From Uloborus plumipes (Eukaryota; Arthropoda; Arachnida; Araneae; Uloboridae): 64,000 bases of DNA. Positions 9,684-22,039 of the stretch are shown here, one piece after another. Each line of letters begins with the position of its first letter. The stretch's first letter is position 1. Both the position numbers and the translations under genes were made by a program. A model generated the notes under the pieces. The model searched no databases and was not told the origin of the DNA. It saw only the letters and a list, made by a program, of their open reading frames with translations. Location of the stretch: the NCBI GenBank assembly GCA_038373865.1, contig JAXGGA010001187.1, positions 1 to 64,000 of the forward strand, in the 5' to 3' direction.

Positions 9684-12008
9684 AATTATAGTCTAGTAAA
9701 CGAAGGTCAAAATTAGGGTGAAAAAAACAAAAAAACATGCAGTTTTGCAAATTGGCATACAAGTACAGGAAGGTCTCCTGATGAACATACTAAAAATCCC
9801 CGGTGGTGAGGGGGAGCTCGCAGCGCCACCTGGTGTTTTATGGGTGATTTTTCAATTTTCGTCTTTTATCTCAAAAACTATTGACTTGCGAGAAAAAAAA
9901 TCCATTAATAAATTAAAGAGCATAAAATTATCTTTAAAACGCTTTTTTTGTTTTTATTAGAGCTATACTGGTTGCCGAGATATTGAACTTCAAAGTTTGT
10001 CATTTTTTTGAGAAAACGACTATTTTTCCCCTCTTTTCTATTTTTGGAGCCGCCACAGTGATTAATTTGATATTATTCTTTTTTTTTTTTCGACCTGAAG
10101 TAGTGCAGGTCATTAAGGTGATTTGATTTCTTGAAACGGGGAAGCAGGTTGGGGAGGAAGGAGGCGAGGAATGAAGGGAAGAAAAACCTATGTGCAAGTG
10201 TACTTTTCACTATTTTTCCCTCTACCATGGTTCAGCAAACGAAGGCCCAAAATAAGGGCGAAAAAATAATAATATAGTGTTAAAAATTGGCACACACGTG
10301 CAAAACGGGCTTTTGATGAACTTTCTAAAAGTCCTCGGTGGTAGGGGGTGAGCTCGCAGCGCCACCAGGGATTTTGGGTGCGTTTTTTTTTCAGTTTTCG
10401 TCTTATATCCCAAAAGCTATGCATTCGCCAGCAAAATCATCAATTGGTAAATTAAAGAACATAAAAATACCTTTAAAAAGAATAAAGAATGAATTAGTAT
10501 TTTATAACTGAAATAGATGGAATAGACTTGACATTTAAGTTCTAAACTCGTGAGATTTTGAAAACCTATCTTTTTCTTTTCTTCTTTCTTTATTTTTTGG
10601 GACTGCGAAAGGCATACCAATCACTTTTTTCTTAAATTTCGATAGTGCTGTGCTATTTAAGTCAACTAAGGTCCAAGAAGACCTTAAATCATGTTATAAA
10701 TAAAACGTATACCCTTCTGCAAAAAGGATAAATAATAAAAATAATGATAAAAAAGTCCAAACATTGAAAAATAATGCAAATAAAATAATGAAAGTGAACA
10801 GATGTAGAATAAATATAAACTAACATGAAAATGACATTGTACTCAAGTTAAATGGATACTTTCGTCGCCTGGTTTGAAGAAAAGAATATTATTATTACTT
10901 GGAGTCAAAGCTATTAATAAAACATTTTGGGCCTTCGTTTGCTGAACTATGGTAGAGGGAAAAATAGTGAAAAGTACACTTGCACATAGTTTTTTCTTCC
11001 CTTCTTTCCTCGCCTCCTTCCTCCCCAACCTGCTTCCCCGTTTCAAGAAATCAAATCACCTTAATGACCTGTACTACTTCAGTTCGAAAAAAGAAAAGAA
11101 TAATATCAAATTAATCACTGTGGCGGCTCCAAAAATAGAAAAGAGGGGAAAAATAGTCGTTTTCTCAAAAAATGACAAACTTTGAAGTTCAATATCTCGG
11201 CAACTATTATAGCTATAATAAAAACAAAAAAAGCGTTTTAAAGATAATTTTATGCTCTTTAATTTATTAATCGATTTTTTTTCTCGCAAGTCAATAGTTT
11301 CTGAGATATAAGACGAAAATTGAAAAATCACCCATAAAACACCAGGTGGCGCTGCGAGCTTCCCCCTCACCACCGGGGACTTTTAGTATGTTCATCAGGA
11401 GACCTTCCTGTACCTGTGTGCCAATTTTTAAAACTATATTATTATTTTTTCACCCTTACTTAGGGCCTTCGTTTGCTGAACTATGGTTGAGGGAAAAATA
11501 GTGAACTAGCACATATTTTGGTGGTCCTTCATTCCTCGCCTCCTTCCTCCCCAACCTGCCTCCCCGTTTCAAGAAATCAAATCGCCTTAATGACCTGTAC
11601 TACTTCAGGTCGAAAAAAGAAAAGAATCATATCAAATTAATCACTGAGGCGGCTCCAAAAATAGAAAAGATGGAAAAAATAGTTGGTTTCTCAAAAATTA
11701 ACCAACTTTGAAGCTCAATATCTTGGCAACTATTATAGCTATAATAAAAACTAAAAAAGCGTTTTAAAGATAATTTTATGCTCTTTAATTTATTAATTGA
11801 CATTTTTTCTCGAAAGTCAATAGTTTTTGAGATATAAGACAAAAATTGAAAAATCACCCATAAAGCACCAGGTGGCGCTGCGAGCTCCCCCCTCACCACT
11901 GGGGACTTTTAGTATGTTCATCAGGAGCCCTTTCTGTACCTGTGTGGCCAATTTTTAAAACTGCATGTTTTAGTGTTTTTTCAAATCCTTTATTCACTAG
12001 ACTATTAT
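9684..12008. mobile_element. Array of four Z repeats in inverted pairs
   Basis: A unit of about 540 bp, opening near AAACGAAGG and running through GAGCTCGCAGCGCCACC, occurs at 9690-10235 (+), 10240-10640 (+, diverged), 10922-11455 (-) and 11463-12000 (-). The first and third units form near-perfect inverted arms. The outer boundaries are related inverted sequences (TATAGTCTAGTAAA and, inverted, TAATAGTCTAGTGAA), so the whole stretch may be one compound element. The short frames in it are repeated copies of the same non-coding sequence. Confidence 0.6.
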
Positions 12009-12235
12009 AAGATTGAAATTTATAAAACAATAGTCAGTATTGATGCTGGTTTTGGTGGTTTTCAAGTGACTGCTTAATAAGATCAGACATTCAAAAAATG
12101 TATAACTATTTTAATATACAATAACATGAGTTTGTGCGCAGAGTGCGTTCATAGTTGGAGGGAAGTTCAGCTACCTTTCTGCCGTCATCATTTAAAAAGC
12201 ACTAAATCCAAATTTTACTGCAATTCATCTTTACA

Positions 12236-12492
12236 ATTGGATGGCATTATGCAAAAAGGAGTTAACCCACAAAAACCTGATTTTGAGACAATGGGCTTTA
12301 AAGTCAACGAACTCTGGCAAAAATCATGAGCTCTATATCAATATACTAATGATATGTTACCATGAAATGCTGATAGGGCTTTCATCATTTTTGCTTAATG
12401 TAGAAAGCAACATATTTTATCATCAGAGTTGGATATCTCATTTTTTTTATGTTTTGTGGGTTAACTCTTTTTTGCATAATGCCATCCAATTT
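12236..12492. mobile_element. Palindromic MITE V, complete copy
   Basis: The left end, GGATGGCATTATGCAAAAAG, continues to GAGTTAACCCACAAAA. The right end is the inverse through TTTTGTGGGTTAAC to GCATAATGCCATCC. The TIRs are about 35 bp and the element about 257 bp. It is non-coding. Confidence 0.7.
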
Positions 12493-12944
12493 TTTGTTGC
12501 TTATTTAAATATCAAAAAAATTTAAAACTTTGCTCCTGCTAGGCTCTACTTACGAGTTAAAACATCTTTTAAAATATAATCGCATTTATGAAGGTTAAAA
12601 ACTTATGTCTTCTAGCTTTCTTTCTTATGACGACAATATCATAAAAATATTTAAGTCGGAAAGATTTCGACAGTTGGTCATAGGGAGATCTCGTCATGTC
12701 GAGTTCTTCCTTATTCGTACATTTTACATCATGCCTGGCCAAAGAACTTTATTCATTTACTTTATTATTATTATTACTATCATTCTGAAGCGTTTTTCTC
12801 TTTCTCAGTGGTTTGTTTGCTCGTTTGAAGATTGATGGCTAACTTCGCAGGGTGACTTATATCCCGGCAGTAATATTACAAGAAGCTCTTCAAAGTTTAT
12901 CGACATACAAAACAACACAAGAAAGATTTACTGCCTAAATAGGC

Positions 12945-13030
12945 ACCGGTGGGAAACGAACCCACGACCTTCGATTTAGAAGAGGAAGCTATGGAGACAC
13001 CATTCGCTGGGGTGTTCCAATGGCGTGTGT
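12945..13030 (-). mobile_element. tRNA-like SINE remnant
   Basis: On the minus strand, CTTCTAAATCGAAGGTCGTG and GGGTTCGTTTCCCAC resemble the anticodon and T arms of a tRNA, ending CGGTGCC. The 5' half does not fold as a tRNA and the B-box is imperfect, so this is a tRNA-derived repeat, not a gene. Confidence 0.4.
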
Positions 13031-13180
13031 GCTTATCACACAACCGAACAAGGTTTGAATTCTGGTGGAGACAATTTTCCTAGATTTCTGAAACTTCTAA
13101 ATAATTTCAGGAAATTTTAGGCTTTGTCCATAGTCTGTAAACTCTGCAGAGTACAGGAGACAACTACACAAGCATTAAAG

Positions 13181-13317
13181 GCCTGGCTCTACATCAGCAG
13201 AAAACCGACTGAAACCGAAAATCCGGGTACTTTTCATTTCCTTTAAATTCAAAGTACCCGGATTTTCCGTTTCTGCCTTCAGTTTCAGTCGGTTTTCTGC
13301 TGATGTGGAGTCAAACC
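13181..13317. repeat. Short inverted-repeat element
   Basis: Arms of about 50 bp pair through CATCAGCAGAAAACCGACTG and AAAATCCGGGTAC, with a small loop at 13235-13250 and one unpaired insert. It is a MITE-like hairpin without coding sequence. Confidence 0.7.
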
Positions 13318-13319
13318 CT

Positions 13320-14700
13320 AAAACATCAAAACTATTATCGGCATGGTGAATTATTGCCTTACGTGTAGTTAATCTTTTGTCAATTTTTTTTTTCTCAGTA
13401 AACCAGATTTTATTGCACTTTAAACTTTTACTAACTCCAGTATTTGAAATCGCGCCAAACGCACTCATTAATCTTATTTACTTCCATAAAACTTCATTCG
13501 CAACACGGTCGACTTTTTCTGGTAAAAATGAAAAAAAACAAGACAAGGGGAAAAAAAACACTACTTTTCCGAGAAATGCATTAAAAAGAGATATACTCTG
13601 ACCCCGCACTGAACTCATCACGTGGGTCGGACGACCTCTTCCATCCAATTTTGGCTAGTTTCCAAAGTTGGAATCCATCCACCCCTTCTCCCCCCCCCCC
13701 CCCCAAGACGGAGGTATTGGATGAAGGAAAAAAAATGTCCCATTTCTCTCTTGATATCCCTTCTTTTCTTTACTCCAAACGCTCTCTCTACCATTCTTTT
13801 TTCATCGGTCCAGGCCACGAGCAGAATAGAAAAGCGAGATATCTATCAATATGGCCGCTTAATGAGGCCACGATAGAAACGGTCCCCGGAGATTTTCGTA
13901 TCTTGATGGTGGCCGCACCGAGAAGATAAAGTGAGTGTTAATGTTCGAATGTGTTGTGGATGGGGGGAAACTTTTCCGGCGTTTATTGTTGCGCTGTTGT
14001 TGCTTGTGGTCCGATGAGGATGGAACTGTTTTTTGAAGAATGGTGATTGCTCTTCGCGGAGCTCTTTCGAAACTTTTGACCGTTTAAAATGACCTGAAAC
14101 GTTATGGGCTGTGGTGGATATACTTTTTTGTTTTAGTATGCTGAAACATGTCGTTACTTCCCACCGCGCTATAACGCTTGTTAAGACATATTGGGTTTTT
14201 TTCGTTGTTCAAGAAAAAATTAAAATTAAACGAAACGTTGCTTTAAATTTTAAACCATTGAAGTAAACAAATGTATTGTGAAACAGGTATAACAAGTGCA
14301 AGAACAATAAACAATGGGGTGGGGTATCTCCAGAAATATAAATATACATTAACGTTGCATTATAATTACTTAATTTTAATTATGTATGTAAATATAACTT
14401 CATCGTAAAAAATTATGTGACCTTACTCCATAAATATGGTGGCAGCAGTGCTGCCTTCACTGTTATGGAGTAACTTAATCGATATATCTTATGTGAAGTA
14501 ACACATCACTTGTGGAAAGTTACACCATGGTAAAGTAGCTATAGCGTAACGTCTCACCAATTTCTGCGCAAGGTTACACCAGAAGGGGCAATTGATTTTT
14601 CATCTACCTATTACTACGTATTGGATTTACACATGATTAAGAAGGAAAGGGCTTCCATGTCAGTTTTATTTAAGACAACAACAAAAAAAAATGTTTAGCT
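13320..14700. other. No gene seen
   Basis: AT-rich sequence with a C-run (about 13689-13703) and a hairpin at about 14422-14475 (ACTCCATAA paired with TTATGGAGT). The overlapping short frames at 13618-13929 are low-complexity proline/serine readings of the C-run and are not credible proteins. Confidence 0.5.
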
Positions 14701-14707
14701 ACTCAAG

Positions 14708-15056
14708 TAGCATCAACTCATCGGATTTTGCTCGGCCGATCATCGAACTCCTTGTAAACTGATCCCGTAACGCACGATGACATCGTTCCGATCAGTATCC
14801 GAGCACGGTTTTCGATGAGCTACTTTTCATCGGAAAGCGATATCCTTCCGATCAACTTTCCCGTGCACTGCTCGTAAATTGCTCCAAATCTCATCGTATT
14901 TAGAGCAAAACTCATCGGATTCTGCTGCTCGGATTCTGTTTGGCAGATGAGGCATATTGGAGCAATTCCCGATGAGAACTCATCAGAATCCGATCATCGG
15001 CCGATGAGAATTTCATCGGGTTTCAATGAGTGGCCGATCATCGACCGATGCTGCTA
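14708..15056. repeat. Cluster of CATCGG words, probable MITE
   Basis: At least eight CATCGG/CCGATG words in both orientations fall in 350 bases. The boundaries are roughly inverted (TAGCATCaactCATCGG on the left, CCGATGCTGCTA on the right). It is non-coding, and no target duplication could be fixed. Confidence 0.4.
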
Positions 15057-15469
15057 GGGTAAGGAAAGGGAGGTAGAAGGTCCCCAAACCTATTCCGTTT
15101 ATTTTCCGTTACTAAAGGTATTCTAAAATAGCGTTTTAGAACTCTAATTTCGTAAAAACTCTGGGAAGACGTTTCAACCCCCCCCCCCCTTTAACATCTT
15201 AGAAGGGCGACTAAAACTGAGTTTTATGGAGCTTCAGTTTCGAAAACTTTCCAGAGAAAAGTCCTCGAACTTCATCCCAACACTACCCGATATGGTCTAC
15301 ATTCGCGTCGTGACGATTTTTGTTTTGCAAAACAAGAAGAGAAAGATGTTTAGACCTCTCCAATGATCATCGAAAAATGAATTGTTTAAACTCGATTCCA
15401 AAAAGTTTCCGGGAGGGCTTTTTGAACCTCATTCATTGCCCTTGTGTCATCAAAGATGTCCTACACTTA

Positions 15470-16289
15470 CAGTGAATTCTCACTTATACACCGCCTCATT
15501 TATGCGCCTTTTTCACTTATACGACGATTTTAAATGGTCCCAGCACATTCCATTGCAAAATAATGATACTATCATTCGTTTATGCGTCGCTCTAAAGATA
15601 AATATTTCACTTATGCGTCGAATATTCCGTAAAATGTAAAAAAACTATTTATTTTCTTAAAAAAATAAGCATTTCCTTCACTTTCCTCTTGAATCTTCCG
15701 CCTTTATTGCTCCCTAAAGGCATTTTCTCCACATGAACTAGAGTTCAGAGAGGGACAATTACTTATTGTCACTGTCAGACGTCAGACGAGGTATGCCAAG
15801 TGCGCCGTGGCCACTGAGTTGAAAAGGGTTTTTGGCAACGGCGGACTTACTTAAAAGAACGAGGCAATGTATAAGAGTAGCAGTTGTAGCAGTTGTGGTA
15901 GTCAATGTTGTTGTGTCAGTAACAGGATGGCGAAAGCCAAATAAGTTGATGTTTAGTAGCAATAAATGATGTTCGTTACCACCTCGGCATGCTTATTTCT
16001 AGTTTCAGTCTAAATTGCCTTTCACACTTATTATGGATGTTTTAAGGGGAACAGTTTGTAATTAGGTATGTTACAATTTGTGTTTTCTCTTTATCATTGT
16101 AGTTACGTTACAGTAATTGCCAAACCGTAGTAATATGTCCCTTTTCTATAGAAACATTCTTATTCATTCTCTCATTAGAACCTAAGTTGTGTTTTAGTCC
16201 TTTAAATAGGCTTGTTAACTTATACGTCTCTCTCACTTATGCGCCTTTTCTGCCGGTCCCTTGGGCCGGCGCATAAGTGGGAGTTCACT
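15470..16289. mobile_element. Tigger/pogo-like MITE
   Basis: The left end CAGTGAATTCTCACTTATAC follows TA. The right end reads, inverted, AAGTGAACTCCCACTTATGC. The word TCACTTATgCGcC recurs at about 15481, 15500, 15516, 15575, 15607 and 16231. The CAGT start and TA target fit Tigger-type elements. There is no transposase frame. Confidence 0.65.
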
Positions 16290-16816
16290 TTTTTGTTTTT
16301 TTGTTTTAGGACTTCAATTCCGAAACATTGCCAGTGTTCAGAGTCCCTCTGGGAGAGGCGATCGCTCCCATCAGTTCCCTTAATATCTGCAGTTGGAATG
16401 GCGACATGGCGTGATAGACGCTCATGTCATTTGCTCGCATCTTACTGAACAGCGCTTCACCTCATATATGACAGCATGCAAAAAATAGGTTGTTGATGTT
16501 GACTGAGTCGTCTCGAAAGAAATAGAATTCTTCACTCGTGGAGTCCATGAGTTATCAGAAGGAAGGCGAAGGTTCGCACTTCAAATGGAAAATGCTTTGA
16601 ACATAATAAATCAATTAATATTGTCATATTCAAACTATGTTTTGTGTATACAACAAACGTTAAAATTTATTCTCATACCCAATTGATCCATTTATTTAAC
16701 ACGAAGCGCATTTCCCCACCAAGTTCTTCCATGAAAAAAATCAAACCGAATAATAGGGGATGTTTTCCTTTTTCTTTCTTTTTTTTTTTTTTTTTTTGGA
16801 AAAGCACGGTTGAAAG

Positions 16817-17400
16817 CAGTGGTCGGAAGTAGCGCACTACAAGTAGCGAAACTATTGTTGTAGCTACATTTTTTAGTAGTTTGTAGTGCAGCGCACTACT
16901 TTAGAAAAAAAGTAGAGCAGTGAGTAGCGCGATAAAAAAACATAGTAGTTTGTAGCGATTTCTGAAAACTACTTTTAAATTTCAAAAAAAAAAAAAAAAT
17001 TAAAAAAAAAAAAGAGAACGGAGGAAAAAAACAAGGTGGTTCTTGTGGCGAATATTCGTAAAAATTGTAAAAAAAATCTACAATGGACAAATTTTAGCAA
17101 AAAAAAAAGAACAAAAAGGAAAAGTAACAAATAAACTCAAAGCCAATTCCTATTTCTATTCCATATTCGAATGAGGAAATTTTTTAATCTAAACCACTTT
17201 TCGAATTTTTTCGGTCGATCCTCAAACGGTGTATTCTTTTTATTTATTTATTTTTTAAAAAGTAGCGAAGTAACGACTATATTCCAAAAGTAGTGTAGCT
17301 CGCTACATTTAAAAAAAAAGTAGTTGTAGCTGTAGTTAACTACATTTATAAGAAAGTAGTTGTAGTTCGCTACGAAAATATGTAGTTTTTCCAACCACTG
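16817..17400. mobile_element. Non-autonomous hAT element
   Basis: The ends are CAGTGGTCGGAAGTAG and, inverted, CAGTGGTTGGAAAAACTAC. The flanking 8-mers GTTGAAAG and ATTGAAAG match at 7 of 8 bases. The interior is full of GTAGC/GCTAC words. It is 584 bp with no transposase. Confidence 0.75.
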
Positions 17401-17446
17401 ATTGAAAGCACGAGGTGAACTTTTTTTTCTCATAATTTTGACTTAT

Positions 17447-19830
17447 GTGTCATTCCATGTCAAGTGTCCCAAATTTCTAAAAAATCCCCACTCGACCCCC
17501 TCCGATTTTGATGAAATTTTTTTTGGATGTACATATAAGACTTACATGAAACCATACCAAATTATAGCTCTATAAGCCTTATGGTTTAGCCAATAAAAAT
17601 TATGGAAAAAAGGCCTCTTTTTCGTGTCTTGAAAACAATGACCAAATCGTCAAGTTTGTGCTTTTATTGCTCGCGACCTAAGACGATTATCAGGCTCAAA
17701 TTTGGTGATTCTGATCACTGTTTAGGGTAGAATAGCCTACTTGTGTAACAAAAGCTCCATACACTGTAGATTTTTTGCAATTTGCTGCCAAAGTTGGTAA
17801 AAAATCGTATTTTGGTAAATTTTGATCATACGTTATCAGCTTGTATCTGCTGAGAGAATGACTTTCTGAAGCTAATTCTTTCCCCGTTTATAGCCTGATA
17901 GTTCGTCCGAAAGGTGTGCAAGTGGCATCTCGATAGCTGAAATAATTGCTGAATTATGCGAGTTGAAATTCCAGTTAAATTTCTTTTTTCTCAATTTTGT
18001 CTCAATTTCAAAGGGCAATATCTCAAAAGGGTCATCTTGGATTTTAATTTTCTTTACATCATTGGAAAGAACACACTTTTCTTAACTAAAAAACGTTATT
18101 TTTATTTTTGAGACAAACTAGTTTCAAGGGTTATTGCAGGTCAAAAATGTGTACGTCATTCAACGTGAAATCAAAGAAAAAAAGACATAGACCTCAAAAG
18201 TTGATGTCAATTTGTTATATTAAAATTTACAGGAGCTATTGTACCTATGTTCTGATAGAAAAAACCTTTTTTAGATGTTTTTGAACTTTAGTTTTTGTGT
18301 GCGCATCCGTAAAAACTCAAGAAATGGCAAAAAAAAAAAAAGTTTCGTTTTTAACAAAAATAATTATCTTCTTATCGCTGCTATAAGAGCTTGTGTCTTT
18401 TCTTATGTGTTATTTTTAAGCTCTTGAAACAGAATTTCGGATGATATGTCACTTTGCAAGGTGTCATTAATATATTAAGGTCATAAAAAGCATTGTTTCC
18501 TTTTCAAAAAATTAAAATTAAAAATAATTAATAAATGAAATAAATAAATAAATAAAATAAGTAATATGGTGTGTCTGTGACAAAAAATATGTACAATGGA
18601 CTCTAAAGCCATCATTCTAAAAAGCAATAACTAAAGTTTTTGGTAGAGTTGAATATTGCAATTATTTCTGCCATGTAAATGATAACAATAGTGATTGAAA
18701 ATCCATTCTTTATACTGCCGAGGATGTGTCTAGGATATTCAGCCTATGATTGCAATTTGCCCATAAAGAAAAATGATGAAAAATGGAAAAATGCTTTTTA
18801 TGACCTTGAAATATTCATGAGCTACAACCTTGCCAAGTGACATATCATCCGAAATTCTATTTCAAGAGCTTTAAAATAACACATAGGAAAAGACTCAAGC
18901 TCTTATAGCAGCGATAAGAAGATAATTATTTTTGTTAAAAACGAAACTTTATTTTTTGCCATTTCTTGAGTTTTTACGGATGCGCACACAAAAACTAAAG
19001 TTCAAAAACATCTAAAAAAGGTTTTTTCTATCAGAACATAAGTACAATAGCTCCTGTAAATTTTAATAGAACAAATTGACATCAACTTTTGAGGTCTATG
19101 TCTTTTTTTCTTTGATTTCACGTTGAATGACGTACACATTTTTGACCTGCAATAACCGTTGAAACTGGTTTGTCTCAGAAATAAAAATAACGTTTTTTAG
19201 TTAAGAAAAGTGTGTTCTTTCCAATGATGTAAAGAAAATTAAAATCCAAGATGACCCTTTTGAGATATTGCCCTTTGAAATTGAGACAAAATTGAGAAAA
19301 AAGAAATTTAACTGGAATTTCAACTCGTCTGATTCAGCAATTATTTGAGCTATCGAGATGCCACTTGCACACCTTTCGGACGAACTATCAGGCTATAAAC
19401 GAGGAAAGAATTAGCTTCAGAAAGTCATTCTTTCAGCAGATACAAGCTGATAACGTATGATCAAAATTTACCAAAATACGATTTTTTACCAACTTTGGCA
19501 GCAAGTTGCAAAAAATCTACAGTGTATGGAGCTTTTGTTACACAAGTAGGCTATCCTACCCTAAACAGTGATCAGAATCACCAAATTTGAGCCTGATAAT
19601 CGTCTTAGGTCGCGAGCAATAAAAGCACAAACTTGACGATTTGGTCATTTTTTTCAAGACACGAAAAAAAGGCCTTTTTTCCATAATTTTTATTGGCTAA
19701 ACCATAAGGCTTATAGAGCTATAATTTGGTATGGTTTCATGCAAGTCTTATATGTACATCCAAAAAAATTTTCATCAAAATCGGAGGGGGTCGAGTGGGG
19801 ACGACTCGTACACTTGACATGGAATGACCC
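17447..19830. mobile_element. Giant foldback element (group 'GGGTCATTCC')
   Basis: Two arms of about 1,050 bp (17447-18505 and 18786-19830) are near-identical reverse complements around a ~280-bp spacer. The ends are GTGTCATTCCATGTCAAGTG and, inverted, GGGTCATTCCATGTCAAGTG. TTAT lies on both sides (17443-17446, 19831-19834), a 4-bp target duplication. No protein domain is seen in the arms. A transcript through it would fold into a very long hairpin RNA. Confidence 0.85.
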
Positions 19831-19834
19831 TTAT

Positions 19835-20867
19835 CTTCTTTCTTAAAAAAAAAATAATCTTAAAAGGCGCTTAGTCGCTTTTTTATTTACGCTACTGACG
19901 TCATAAGGGAACAATTCGATGCAGTAAGAGCACTTTAACGACTAACCAGCACTTTGGATCGGATTTTATTCATTTATTTATTTATTTTTTTTTTCAAAGC
20001 TTTCCAGAGCTAAGGTTACCAAAGATCAAAAACGGCTGATGCGTCAACCTGATTTTACACCTAAGTTTCTTCAATTATGACGTCATACGCGACCTCACTT
20101 TGTTTAGAAGATGGACATTTCAAAAAATTAATTTAAAATAAACTATTGGGAAAATGAATGTATTTTCTGGACCCCATGTTTTTTTTTCTTTTTTGCTTAT
20201 TCTATTATCAATCTGTAATTGTAGAGTAGTACTTTTAACCGAAGGAAGCTCTCCCATTTGATCAATGATTTTTCAATTCAAAAGTCCACATTTTTTCACC
20301 AAGCGTACTGAAATTTTTCATGAAATTCTATAATATCAGATAAAGTATTCCGGGCAAGTCATTGAGAGAAGCATACTTACCCCTAATCTACTTTATATTA
20401 ATAAATTTTACTCATAAATTTTTCCAATCACGACCAAATCCAAGTTTTATTTCAAATAATTTACGAGCATTAAAACAATTTACTCGCTCACTGAAATATA
20501 CTCCAAGGGTGGCAAAAATGCTCTTATCACACACTGGCTTCTAATCGTTTAAGCAAGGTAATTAAGCATTAGTTTATTGTTTTTGCAGAAAAACAAGTTG
20601 TCGCTAGTTAGTAGCGATTTCGTGGGAGTTTAACAAAGCAAAAATTCTAATCTTCAGCCATTAAATCTAAAACGTTATTGGTTTTCAACGAATTAAATAA
20701 TTTAATGCATGTTTTTCTGTTCTTTCTGTTCCATTTTATGCTTTCGTCCGTACTTAATGAATATGGCTTTGTTCTGTAAAATTAGCTGTCCTGTCAAATT
20801 TCTGCTTTTGGTCAAAAGCGTAGAAAGTGTAATAAACTTACATAATCAACAAGTGCTAAAATCAAAT
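19835..20867. other. No gene seen
   Basis: AT-rich sequence with short frames of low-complexity composition only, and no recognisable repeat family. Confidence 0.4.
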
Positions 20868-20978
20868 TAAAAATTTAAACAACCCCTGACAATGACTGCC
20901 GATCTCATATGAAAACGAACTTTTCTGGTCATAAAGCATTTTAAATCTAAATAAATTTAATTGTTTTCGAGAGCATAT

Positions 20979-21229
20979 CGTCGTCACCATGCTAAACTAA
21001 CGAATGTGAAAATTGGCACTTTTCAGGAGAGCCAAAACACTGCATATAACTTTTCCCAACTGACGTGTTTGGTTATTTTCAATTTTTAAACTTTTATAGA
21101 TATCTTTAAGTGTGAAACTATAGTTCGAAGTTATCATTTTAATTTTAATTATTTGTAAAATTTGAACTTGGAAAAACGAACTTGAAAAACGCGATTTTTC
21201 ACATTCGTTAGTTTAGCATGGTGCCGACG
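20979..21229. mobile_element. MITE in R, ATAT target
   Basis: The ends CGTCGTCACCATGCTAAACT and, inverted, CGTCGGCACCATGCTAAACT lead into TIRs of about 33 bp. ATAT is duplicated at 20975-20978 and 21230-21233. The paralogue near 36345 has an uninterrupted GATATGG. Confidence 0.8.
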
Positions 21230-21279
21230 ATATGGTATCACGGAAAAGGAAAGATAAACTTTGCAAGTAAAATTTGCTA

Positions 21280-21464
21280 TACTAGACAGCAACTTAAGTT
21301 CACACTGGCGTCACGACGCGCGGAGTCAACAAGAGCTCACAAGCAGTTAGCGATCTCCTCTAAATCGCTAAGTAGGCTGTGACGTTTTATCTCGCTCGTT
21401 TTTCATAGGCTGATGTCACGCTGACGTCACGACGCCAGTGTCAAGAAACCTTGCTGTGTAGTGT
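21280..21464. mobile_element. MITE in R, probable TA target
   Basis: Inverted ends share ACTAgACAGCAA and CACTGGCGTC (the right end inverted reads CACTACACAGCAAGG). The uninterrupted sequence near 36391 reads TTTGCTAGTCGCAAAAGC. The exact boundaries are uncertain by a few bases. Confidence 0.6.
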
Positions 21465-21506
21465 AGTAGCAAAAGCAGAATAAAGAGGGAAAATTCAACT
21501 CTTATA

Positions 21507-21756
21507 CTGACGTGCTAAGAGCATAAGTGGTAACTGCAGACGATCTCAAACTGAGATATTGCTGTTTGAAGTTTTGCGCCTACATGTATTTGATTCAGGA
21601 GTTACTTTTTTCAGATTTTTTTTTTTTTAATATTTATCGTTCTCAAATTACCATAAATCTTTGCATTTGGGTAATATACACCACAAAGAGCCATTTACGA
21701 CATCAACTCAATTTTGTTAAAAATTGCAGATACGACTTATGTGTTTAGCACGGCAT
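21507..21756. mobile_element. MITE family K, copy 2
   Basis: It has the same TIR family as 9312-9559: CTGACGTGCTAAGAGCATAA on the left and, inverted, TGCCGTGCTAAACACATAAG on the right. It interrupts TTATACTAAAATCA of repeat R, which is intact near 36431. Confidence 0.75.
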
Positions 21757-21867
21757 TATTCTAAAATCAATCACAAGTATTTTAATTGTTAACAAATAGA
21801 AACTGGCAACAGATAAACATTTTAAATCATTGAGTTTTCTTTCCTCGTCGGCCAACAATGACATCGG

Positions 21868-22039
21868 CAGGGACGTCATTTCAAGGTTTTCCGGGGGGGG
21901 GGGGGGCAAAGGGTAAAAACACAGTACAATTTCACCAGAAAACAACAAAAACCACGCCCACTTAAATTAAATACATTGATTTCTCAAACTCGGGGGGGGG
22001 GGGGGAATGACCCCAACCCCCCCCTAAATGAAGGGCCTG
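21868..22039. mobile_element. hAT-like MITE with G-runs, in R
   Basis: The ends are CAGGGACGTCATTT and, inverted, CAGGCCCTTCATTT. The flanking 8-mers GACATCGG and AACATCGG match at 7 of 8. The paralogue near 36532 reads GACATCGGTTTCC without the insert. Two G-runs of 12-14 bases lie inside. Confidence 0.7.

Noticed and set aside
12945..13030. A tRNA-Arg-like gene
   Set aside because: Only the anticodon and T-arm halves are recognisable; the acceptor stem does not pair.
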